Assembly (NCBI GenBank): GCA_015663225.1
Contig: DQSO01000009.1
Location: forward strand, 1-6,114
Length of the DNA: 6,114 nucleotides
Direction of reading: 5' to 3'
Origin: Campylobacterales bacterium
Lineage (GTDB): Bacteria; Campylobacterota; Campylobacteria; Campylobacterales; QNZT01
Each line of letters opens with the position of its first letter. Within the stretch, counting starts at the first letter, position 1. Positions 1 to 6,109 of this stretch are shown here, one piece after another. The position numbers and the translations under genes were made by a program. A model generated the notes under the pieces. That model had not been told where the DNA came from and did no database searches. It saw only the letters and a program-made list of their open reading frames with translations.

Positions 1-2022
1 GACTTTACTAAAATAAAATTACTTCATAGCCAAGAGGTTGCTTTAGAATTTATAGAGATAGAGTTTGATAAAGCTTATAAGTTGCAAGATGTAGTTTTAA
101 CACCAGTAGAGGTAAATCATACAGTACCAACATGTGGGTATATTATAGAAAAAGATTATTTTACAACTCTTTTTGTATCTGATACTTATCTTTGTGAAAA
201 CATTTCAACTGTTATATCTCAAAAAAATATAGATTCACTTATTGTTGATTGTTCATATCCATCTCGCATGAGAGAGTTAGCAAAGAGTAGTAAACACCTT
301 ACTCCCTCATTGTTAAAAGAACAATTAGATGGTTTGGATATAGATATATATATAACTCATATAAAATCAAACTATAAAGAACAAGTTGAAAAAGAAATAT
401 CAGAGTTAGATCTTTTAAAAGGAAATAGTAGAATACTTCGAGATGGAGAGTATCTTAGTGATCCTGATTTTGAGGAGTATGAAAATTCAACTGTGGATTT
501 TATAAAACTTATATCTAAAGAGAAGGATTTAGATACTATTTTAAAATCAATTTTAATAGAAGCTGTGAAGATGTCAAATAGTGATGGTGGAACTATTTAT
601 CTAAAAGAGAATGATTCACTAAAATTTAAAACAGTCATAAATCAAAAACTAGGAGTCTTTTCAAGTGATATAGATTGGCCAAATGTACCTCTTTTGCTAG
701 ATGGAGAGGAGAACACTACAAATGTATCAGCTTTGTGTGCAGTTAAGAAAAAGATTATCAATATAGAAGATGTTTATGAATCTACAGAGTTTAACTTTGA
801 AGGAACAAAAGTATTTGATAAGAAAAATAACTATCGTTCAAAGTCTATGCTTTTAATACCACTTACAGATCAAGATGATGAGGTTATTGGTGTACTACAG
901 CTTATAAATAAAAATAACTTTGTACAGATAAAACCATATACAAAAAAAGATGAAAAAGATATAGAGGCTTATGGGGCATATGCAGCAACAGCCATAGCTA
1001 AAAATGAACTTATTGATAATCTTGAAAATCTACTTTTATCATTTATACAGTCAATATCATTTGCTATTAATAAAAAATCAGAATATGGGTATAGACATAT
1101 AAAAAATGTTCAAAAACTTATGGATTTGACGGTCTTTTCTATAAACCGTGATAATACAGTTTATAAAGATAAGTATTTTGATAGTGACCAGCAAAAAGAG
1201 TTAAGTATATCAGCACTTATTCATGATATTGGAAAGATTGTTACTCCTGATTATGTTTTAGATAAATCAACACGACTTGAAACAATTTATGACAGAATAT
1301 CAGAGGTGAAAGAGAGATTTACAAATGCAATAAACTCACTAAAGATTGATGAGTTAAAGCTTGAGAATGCTTATCTTAAAGGTGAAGTCGATGTTGATAT
1401 AGATAGAGTTAAAGAAGCATATAGCAAAGAGATCAGAGTCTTAGTTGATGAGTATAATTATATAAAAGAGATTAACCATCCAGCTAAAACATTAGATAAT
1501 AGTGATATTGAAAAAATTGAAAAAATAGCTAAAAAGATATATCAAAGCGATATGGGAAGTATCACACTTTTAACAAAAGATGAGGTAAAAAATCTAAGTG
1601 TTAAAAGAGGAAACTTAACGGATGAAGAGAGAGAGCTTATAAATAACCATGCAAGAGTTGGGTATGAGATGCTAGGACATCTTAAATTTCCTAAAAAATA
1701 TGAGAAGATACCTCAAATAGCAGGATTTCATCATGAAAAATTAAATGGAACAGGATACCCTTTTGGTTTAAGTGAAGATGAGATCGGATTTGAAGTTAGA
1801 ATGTTAACAATATGTGATATTTTTGAAGCACTTACCTCAAGTGATAGACCATATAAAAGAGCAAAAAGTAAAGATGAAGCATTTAAAATTATGGACTTTA
1901 TGGCAAGTAACAATGAGATAGATAAACAACTTTTTGACTTTTTAAAAACTACTGGAATTTTTGATAGTTACTTAGATGAAACTCACTCTCAATCAAAGTC
2001 AGAATTTTTAGAGTATGCATGA
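1..2022 (+). CDS. MBL-fold / GAF / HD-GYP phosphodiesterase, 5' end missing
   Basis: Probable cytoplasmic second-messenger phosphodiesterase. The reading frame is open from base 1, so the gene starts left of the window; 673 codons are visible, and the first possible start (TTG at 82) falls inside a domain. Numbering from base 1: residues about 1-140 look like the C-terminal half of a metallo-beta-lactamase fold of the cyclic-nucleotide phosphodiesterase type (VNHTVPTCGY near 38, SDT near 60, HLTP near 99, ITHIK near 118). The N-terminal HxHxDH metal motif would lie outside the window. Residues about 160-340 are a GAF domain (SMLLIPL, then GVLQLINK). Residues about 345-655 are HD-GYP: RHIKNV with H366, HDIGK with H408/D409/K412, NNHARVGYE with H550, HHEKLNGTGYP at 577-587, and CDIFEALTSSDRPY with D606. 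HD-GYP domains hydrolyse cyclic di-GMP, and all the expected metal ligands appear present. A charged helical insertion of about 100 residues splits HDIGK from the second half. The GAF ligand is unknown. Confidence 0.88.
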   Translation, partial: DFTKIKLLHSQEVALEFIEIEFDKAYKLQDVVLTPVEVNHTVPTCGYIIEKDYFTTLFVSDTYLCENISTVISQKNIDSLIVDCSYPSRMRELAKSSKHLTPSLLKEQLDGLDIDIYITHIKSNYKEQVEKEISELDLLKGNSRILRDGEYLSDPDFEEYENSTVDFIKLISKEKDLDTILKSILIEAVKMSNSDGGTIYLKENDSLKFKTVINQKLGVFSSDIDWPNVPLLLDGEENTTNVSALCAVKKKIINIEDVYESTEFNFEGTKVFDKKNNYRSKSMLLIPLTDQDDEVIGVLQLINKNNFVQIKPYTKKDEKDIEAYGAYAATAIAKNELIDNLENLLLSFIQSISFAINKKSEYGYRHIKNVQKLMDLTVFSINRDNTVYKDKYFDSDQQKELSISALIHDIGKIVTPDYVLDKSTRLETIYDRISEVKERFTNAINSLKIDELKLENAYLKGEVDVDIDRVKEAYSKEIRVLVDEYNYIKEINHPAKTLDNSDIEKIEKIAKKIYQSDMGSITLLTKDEVKNLSVKRGNLTDEERELINNHARVGYEMLGHLKFPKKYEKIPQIAGFHHEKLNGTGYPFGLSEDEIGFEVRMLTICDIFEALTSSDRPYKRAKSKDEAFKIMDFMASNNEIDKQLFDFLKTTGIFDSYLDETHSQSKSEFLEYA

Positions 2023-2034
2023 TACAATCATCTT

Positions 2035-2910
2035 GTGAAAAGATTTTATGAAAACTTCCCATATCTAAATATAGAAGAGCTTATATCATACCATTCAGTT
2101 TTTGAGGGCTATGATAACTTAGCTCTTTTAAATGATTATGACTCACTTAGTAAAAATATATTAGAAAATATTTTAAAAAAATATAATCAACTAAAAGAGC
2201 AATTTATTTTTAGTGATGATGATAAATTTCTTGCAGATTCTTATAAATTCCTTCATCGGCTCTCTATCGGTAGTCGCAAAAGTTATTCGGCATATCATAA
2301 GGATATTTCTCACTACCGTGGAAAAGCAATATATAAAAATTTGTTTGAAATCAATATTATAAGCAGAGAATACTCACGAGAAGATATATCATGTGAAAGT
2401 GGTAAGCATAAGAAAAAAAAGTATAGAGGCTATCAGGTAGAAGATAAGATAAAGATTTGTAAAAATTTTCATAGATTTTGGTATGCATTTATTTATCCAT
2501 ATGAGGATGAGTTGAGAGTTGGAGAAGTTGAAAATGCTTATAAAAATATAGAAGAAAATTTAGATAATTTTATAAGTTTAAATTTTGAATACTTATCAAA
2601 TAAGCTTTTAAAAGAAAAATTTTGCGATATAATAGAATCTGGAAGTTATTGGGATAGATATGTAGAGTTAGATCTTTTAGCAAAGAGTTCTAAACAAAAA
2701 ATATATGTTGGTGAGTGTAAGTGGAAAAATCATAAGATAAGTGGAAATATACTAAATAAACTCAAAAAGATATCTTTTAAAGCAGGTTTTGAAGTGGACT
2801 ACTTTGTGCTTTTTTCAAAGAGTGGTTTTAGTAAAGAGTTGCTAAAAAATAGAGATAAAAATCTTATATTATATGATTTAGAAGCATTTAAAGGATTATT
2901 AGATGGATAA
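2035..2910 (+). CDS. Stand-alone DUF234-type protein with PD-(D/E)XK nuclease-like C-terminus
   Basis: Function unknown, 291 residues, no signal peptide or membrane segment. It resembles the C-terminal half of DUF234-containing ATPases (archaeal/bacterial ATPase family), but no Walker A or B motif is present. Residues 1-75 are helical; about 76-115 look like a winged-helix segment; a basic stretch (GKHKKKKYRGYQ) lies at 123-134; the DUF234-like motif FHRFWYAFIYP is at 145-155. Residues 180-260 fit a PD-(D/E)XK core: E185 in a helix, ELDLL at 211-215 with D213, GECKWK at 226-231 with E227 and K229, then a helix and the strand VDYFVLF. The GTG start is chosen because the previous gene's stop (2020-2022) is in the same frame, no other Met codon exists in the protein, and the N-terminus fits the family. 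No Shine-Dalgarno sequence precedes it, so translation may depend on termination of the upstream gene 12 nt away. Nuclease activity is inferred from the motif only. Confidence 0.8.
   Translation: MKRFYENFPYLNIEELISYHSVFEGYDNLALLNDYDSLSKNILENILKKYNQLKEQFIFSDDDKFLADSYKFLHRLSIGSRKSYSAYHKDISHYRGKAIYKNLFEINIISREYSREDISCESGKHKKKKYRGYQVEDKIKICKNFHRFWYAFIYPYEDELRVGEVENAYKNIEENLDNFISLNFEYLSNKLLKEKFCDIIESGSYWDRYVELDLLAKSSKQKIYVGECKWKNHKISGNILNKLKKISFKAGFEVDYFVLFSKSGFSKELLKNRDKNLILYDLEAFKGLLDG
2890..2895 (+). promoter_or_regulatory. Shine-Dalgarno site for the FlgS-like kinase
   Basis: AAAGGA lies inside the 3' end of the DUF234-type gene, 7 nt before the ATG at 2903. It supports that start and the 8-nt overlap between the two genes. 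Confidence 0.75.
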
Positions 2911-3874
2911 AGAGATAACACTTGATGGATTAGAGCAGATTATAGCTTCAACTTATGCAGCAGAGCAAGAGTTTAAGCAGATGAAACTTATTATGGATCA
3001 AGTTATTGAATTTCTACCAACAGCATTATGGGTACTTGATGGAGAGAATAATTTTTTTGTATTAAATAATGAAGCAAAAAGTCTGAGTTGTTTATTTGAT
3101 AAGCTAGATAGGACTAAGAAGACTCAAGAGGTAGATCATAATGATAAAATATATCTTATTAAAATCAATCCAAATGAAAATAATACAATAATAACAGCGA
3201 TAGATATAACAGAACAAAAACGATCTGAGCGATTAGCGGCTATGGGTCAAGTATCAGCTCACTTAGCTCATGAGATAAGAAATCCAATAGGTTCTATATC
3301 AATCCTTGCCTCAACTCTCCTAGGACGAGTTGAGACTAAAAATAAGCTTTTAGTGATGGAGATAAAAAAATCAATTTATAGAGTTGAGAGGATTATAAAA
3401 TCTACACTTTTGTTTACAAAGGGAGTTACTGCAAATAAAAAACGATTTTCTTTGCTGGAGTTAGAAGATGAGATGGAGAGTAGTTTTGAGTTTTATTCAT
3501 TGAGTAAAGATATAGAGCTTGATATTGATTTCTCACATGATAAGGAGCTTTTTGGAGATTTTGATCTTCTCAGTATTGTCTTTCAGAACTTTTTATATAA
3601 TGGTCTTGATGCTATTGAGGAAGATGACGAGAAAGAGGGCATAGTTACTATTTCTCATGATAGTAATAATGAGTTTGATATTATTACTATTAAAGATTCT
3701 GGAGTGCCTATTGAAAATAAAAATATCTTATTTGAGCCATTTAAAACAACAAAACTTCAAGGTCATGGGTTGGGACTAGCTCTCTCTTTAGAGATTATAA
3801 AAGCTCATGGTGGTAAAGTTGAACTACTGAAAGAGACAAAAGGATTTAGTATCTATTTAAGGAAAGAAGTTTGA
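2903..3874 (+). CDS. flgS: FlgS-like sensor histidine kinase (flagellar sigma-54 control)
   Basis: Cytoplasmic histidine kinase of 323 residues. In Campylobacter and Helicobacter FlgS responds to assembly of the flagellar export apparatus and phosphorylates FlgR, which drives sigma-54 transcription of rod and hook genes. No membrane segment or signal peptide is visible. Residues 1-32 are helical; about 33-105 form a degenerate PAS fold (EFLPTALWVLDGENNFFVLN, then IITAIDITEQKR). The H-box is HLAHEIRNPIG with phospho-acceptor H123. The N-box is QNFLYNGLDAIE (N229, N233), the G1 box DSG at 265-267, the F-box LFEPFKTTK at 276-284, and the G2 box GHGLGLAL at 287-294, so the ATP-binding domain is complete. 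The order of motifs and the stretch from ERLAAMGQVSAHLAHE onward match C. jejuni FlgS as I remember it. FlgR is not in the window. The gene overlaps its upstream neighbour by 8 nt and has AAAGGA 7 nt before its ATG. A generic NtrB-type kinase is the alternative. Confidence 0.88.
   Translation: MDKEITLDGLEQIIASTYAAEQEFKQMKLIMDQVIEFLPTALWVLDGENNFFVLNNEAKSLSCLFDKLDRTKKTQEVDHNDKIYLIKINPNENNTIITAIDITEQKRSERLAAMGQVSAHLAHEIRNPIGSISILASTLLGRVETKNKLLVMEIKKSIYRVERIIKSTLLFTKGVTANKKRFSLLELEDEMESSFEFYSLSKDIELDIDFSHDKELFGDFDLLSIVFQNFLYNGLDAIEEDDEKEGIVTISHDSNNEFDIITIKDSGVPIENKNILFEPFKTTKLQGHGLGLALSLEIIKAHGGKVELLKETKGFSIYLRKEV
3859..3863 (+). promoter_or_regulatory. Shine-Dalgarno site deciding the hemH TTG start
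   Basis: AAGGA lies within the last codons of the kinase gene, 7 nt before the TTG at 3871. With the conserved ferrochelatase N-terminus beginning directly after the TTG, it fixes this non-ATG start. Confidence 0.75.
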
Positions 3875-4803
3875 AAAAAGCGATAGTTTTTCTAAATATG
3901 GGAGCACCAAGAAATCTTGATGAGGTTGAAGTGTTTTTAAAAAATATGTTTATGGATAAAAACATCATAACAGTAAAAAGTGATTTGCTGCGATGGCTTA
4001 TAGCAAATATGATAGTTTTTACAAGAAAGAAAGAAGCAAAAAAAAACTATGCACTACTTGGTGGAGCATCGCCACTAGTAGAACATACAAAAAACTTTTT
4101 GCTCAAAGTAGAAGAAAATTTTTCATCGTACAAAGTGATAAATATCATGCGATATACACCTCTTTTTGCAACTGATGGACTCAAACAACTTCTACATGAT
4201 AAGGTGGAAGAGTTGGTTGTAATCCCTCTATATCCACAATACTCAACAACGACTACAAAATCATCACTTGAAGATTTTCATGAAGGATTAAAAAAGTTAA
4301 ACTATACTCCTAAAATAAAAATTATAGATAGGTTTTACAAAGATATAAATTACAATAAAGCGATAATAAAAAATATAAAAGCAAAGTTAGAAAACCAAGA
4401 TAGCCAAAAGTTTGACCTGATATTTTCAGCTCACTCTCTTCCTCAAAAGATAGTTGATAGCGGAGATCCATATCAAAAAGAGGTAGAAGAAAATGTAGAG
4501 ATTTTAAAATCTATGCTAAAAGAGGAAAATATAGAGTTTAAAAATATACACCTAACATATCAGTCAAAGTTAGGTCCAGTAAAGTGGCTAGAACCATCAT
4601 TTGAAGATAAGTTAAAATCATTAGAAAATAGAAAAGTTATTATCTATCCATTGTCCTTTATATTGGACAATTCTGAAACGGAGTTTGAGCTAAGTATTGA
4701 ATATAAAGATATTGCTAGTGATTTGGGATTTGAAGAGTATCTAGTTTGTTCATGCATCAATAATAGTGACGATTTCATACAATTTATAGGAGCACAACTT
4801 TGA
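3871..4803 (+). CDS. hemH: Ferrochelatase (protoheme or coproheme)
   Basis: Inserts ferrous iron into the porphyrin macrocycle at the end of heme synthesis. The length, 310 residues, is normal for bacterial HemH. The N-terminus (AIVFLNMGAPRNLDEVEVFL) is the usual LLNxGxP opening, GGxSPL follows at 64-69, and VVIPLYPQYSTTTT is at 116-129. The family signature LIFSAHSLPQKIVDSGDPY contains catalytic H188. YQSKLGPVKWLEPS lies at 230-243, and the acidic active-site segment DNSETEFELSIEY (E269, E273) near the C-terminus corresponds to DHxETLxELD in other ferrochelatases, with Asn267 in place of the common His. It is a soluble or peripheral enzyme. The TTG start is supported by AAGGA at 3859-3863 and by the conserved N-terminus beginning at once; the TTG overlaps the TGA of the kinase gene, implying translational coupling. 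The following NnrS-family gene may be a heme-related partner. Sequence alone does not say whether protoporphyrin or coproporphyrin is the substrate; Gram-negative relatives use protoporphyrin. Confidence 0.96.
   Translation: MKKAIVFLNMGAPRNLDEVEVFLKNMFMDKNIITVKSDLLRWLIANMIVFTRKKEAKKNYALLGGASPLVEHTKNFLLKVEENFSSYKVINIMRYTPLFATDGLKQLLHDKVEELVVIPLYPQYSTTTTKSSLEDFHEGLKKLNYTPKIKIIDRFYKDINYNKAIIKNIKAKLENQDSQKFDLIFSAHSLPQKIVDSGDPYQKEVEENVEILKSMLKEENIEFKNIHLTYQSKLGPVKWLEPSFEDKLKSLENRKVIIYPLSFILDNSETEFELSIEYKDIASDLGFEEYLVCSCINNSDDFIQFIGAQL
4787..4792 (+). promoter_or_regulatory. Shine-Dalgarno site deciding the nnrS-like TTG start
   Basis: TAGGAG lies in the last codons of hemH, 7 nt before the TTG at 4800. 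The spacing is the same as at the two previous genes, which supports the TTGA stop/start overlap as the real junction. Confidence 0.75.
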
Positions 4804-5945
4804 GAAATTCATATTTTTTATCTCAACCGCACCAACCATTTTTCATATTGGGGTTTGTTAACTTTATAACTGCGATGCTTATATTTATGTTAAGTTTTAA
4901 AGGTGTTTTTTTACTTAGTGTTGATAGCTTATTTTTTCATGGATTTAGTCTGATATTTTTGAGTTTTACACCTGTCTTTTTAGGTTTTGTATTTACAACA
5001 TTTCCAAGATTTTGCCAAACTTCAGTGATAGAAAATAGTAGGTATCAAAATATATTCTTTTTATTTGTACTCTCGTCACTTCTGTTTTATCTAGGTGCTT
5101 TTACTACACCTTTTATATCAACTCTCTCCTTGATAACCATGCTTGGTGCATTTAGTTGGGCAGTTATAACTCTTTTAGCGATATATAAAACATCTACTAT
5201 TGCTGATAAACATGATCCTTTTTGGATACTTAGTGGGTTTGGATTTGGACTTTTATCTCTTGTTGTATTTATTTTAGGATTTAAAGATATAGCTGTACAG
5301 GTTGGAATATATCTATATCTATTTATAGTGGTCTTTAGTGTTGGTCAGAGGATGATACCATTTTTCTCACATCTTATGTTTGAGAAAAAAGAGAACTTTT
5401 TAAAGATAGTAGTAGGACTTTTACTTGTTAGAGTTGTGAGTGAAAGTATCTATGCAAACTCTACAATTTTGATTGATTTGGCACTTGCCTTTATTATAGG
5501 GAGTGAGCTTAGAAGATGGAAAGTTCCATTTTCTCATCCAGATTTATTGCTTCGTATTTTACATATTGCACTTTTATGGATACCTGTCGCATTTTTACTT
5601 AGTGCGATTGCAAGTACATCAGAGTTGTTTTTAGATATTTCTACACTTAAACTTGGGATTCATGCTCTTATGCTTGGATTTTTACTAACAGTATTGATAG
5701 GTTTTGGTACAAGAGTTACTTTAGGACATTCAGGAAATATGATGAGGCTAAATCAAGTAACAATATATCTTTTTTACTTTACTCAAGTTGTAGTTTTATT
5801 TAGAATCTTAACATCACTAATCGCTTCATTTGGATTTGATTTTATGATGAGTTTTGATATATCTATGTTGGCTTGGTTTGTACTCTTTGGTTCTTGGGCT
5901 TTTATATATTTTAAAGTGCTTATTTTTGGAGTTAAGTTAAAATAG
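4800..5945 (+). CDS. NnrS-family multi-pass inner-membrane protein
   Basis: Polytopic membrane protein of 381 residues, with about 11-12 hydrophobic helices by eye and no cleavable signal peptide. NnrS proteins are linked to nitric oxide resistance and denitrification, and R. sphaeroides NnrS is reported to hold heme and copper; the biochemical role is unsettled. Family features seen: the N-terminal SQPHQPFFILGF (5-, 16-), H47 in FFHGFSL, TTFPRF at 66-71, GQRMIPFFSHLMF at 182-194 (the usual GRRxIPFFT element), and the C-terminal HALMLGFLLTVLIGFGTR followed by VTLGHSG at 306-312, matching the NnrS hallmark HAL..G...TM..GVMTR..LGHTGR. H288 and H310 are candidate metal or heme ligands (inference). 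The TTG start overlaps the hemH stop as TTGA and has TAGGAG 7 nt upstream. It is the last gene of the operon. Its position after ferrochelatase fits a heme-dependent role. No NO reductase or Fnr/Crp regulator gene lies in the window, so the NO link rests on family membership alone. Confidence 0.87.
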   Translation: MRNSYFLSQPHQPFFILGFVNFITAMLIFMLSFKGVFLLSVDSLFFHGFSLIFLSFTPVFLGFVFTTFPRFCQTSVIENSRYQNIFFLFVLSSLLFYLGAFTTPFISTLSLITMLGAFSWAVITLLAIYKTSTIADKHDPFWILSGFGFGLLSLVVFILGFKDIAVQVGIYLYLFIVVFSVGQRMIPFFSHLMFEKKENFLKIVVGLLLVRVVSESIYANSTILIDLALAFIIGSELRRWKVPFSHPDLLLRILHIALLWIPVAFLLSAIASTSELFLDISTLKLGIHALMLGFLLTVLIGFGTRVTLGHSGNMMRLNQVTIYLFYFTQVVVLFRILTSLIASFGFDFMMSFDISMLAWFVLFGSWAFIYFKVLIFGVKLK

Positions 5946-6057
5946 TATAGTCTCCCTATTTGTCAATACCAATTCTAAATATATTTATATTGTATCTATT
6001 GGAGCCACTTGCAAATTCAAACATCATAAACAGCCTAGTTTATCCTTATAGCAATTT

Positions 6058-6109
6058 TTAAGATAAAAAAAAATCTCTATGAGACAATATTGTCAATATT
6101 TTATCTTAA
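6058..6109. repeat. 11-bp inverted repeat enclosing a 12-bp palindrome
   Basis: TTAAGATAAAA at 6058-6068 is the exact reverse complement of TTTTATCTTAA at 6099-6109. The 30-nt spacer holds the perfect palindrome GACAATATTGTC at 6083-6094. It lies 112 nt after the last stop codon. It could be a bidirectional transcription terminator, a protein-binding site before a gene to the right, or a chance structure in AT-rich DNA. The arms hold only one G-C pair each, so an RNA stem would be weak. No T-run follows on the plus strand beyond TATTTTAT. Confidence 0.5.
6065..6084 (-). terminator. Possible intrinsic terminator on the minus strand
   Basis: Read on the minus strand, TCTC-ATA-GAGA (6084-6074) can form a 4-bp hairpin, or 5 bp with a flanking G-U pair, followed directly by nine T's (6073-6065). 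The T-run is strong but the stem is short. It would fit the end of a convergent minus-strand gene that stops at or just right of the window edge, since all three minus-strand frames meet stops within about 20 nt of the edge. Confidence 0.4.

Noticed and set aside
82..84. TTG as the start of the first gene
   Set aside because: The frame is open without a stop back to base 1, and the TTG falls within the MBL-fold domain, so the true start must be outside the window.
1731..1913. 60-codon minus-strand open frame
   Set aside because: It lies wholly inside the HD-GYP coding region, opposite its best conserved motifs, and resembles no protein.
2019..2051. ATG overlapping the TGA of the first gene as an ATGA junction
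   Set aside because: That frame stops after ten codons (TGA at 2049) and is not the frame of the DUF234-type protein, which needs the GTG at 2035.
3993..4175. 60-codon plus-strand open frame
   Set aside because: It is an out-of-frame shadow within hemH, whose own frame carries clear ferrochelatase motifs.
5940..5961. AAATAG...CTATTT hairpin at the end of the nnrS-like gene as a terminator
   Set aside because: Six weak A/T-rich pairs around a 10-nt loop, with no T-run after it.
5976..5987. TAAATATATTTA palindrome
   Set aside because: It is pure A/T in very AT-rich DNA, expected by chance, and no T-run follows.
6000..6013. Sigma-54-like -24/-12 promoter (TGGAGCC...TTGCA), tempting near a FlgS gene
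   Set aside because: GG at 6001-6002 and GC at 6011-6012 are 8 nt apart, while sigma-54 promoters need 10; the -24 element is also not TGGCAC.
6083..6094. HcpR/Fnr-type operator for NO or redox control of the nnrS-like gene
   Set aside because: HcpR-type sites as I recall them have GAC-N4-GTC with TT/AA flanks; here GAC and GTC are 6 nt apart with GA on the left, and the site is downstream of nnrS, not upstream.
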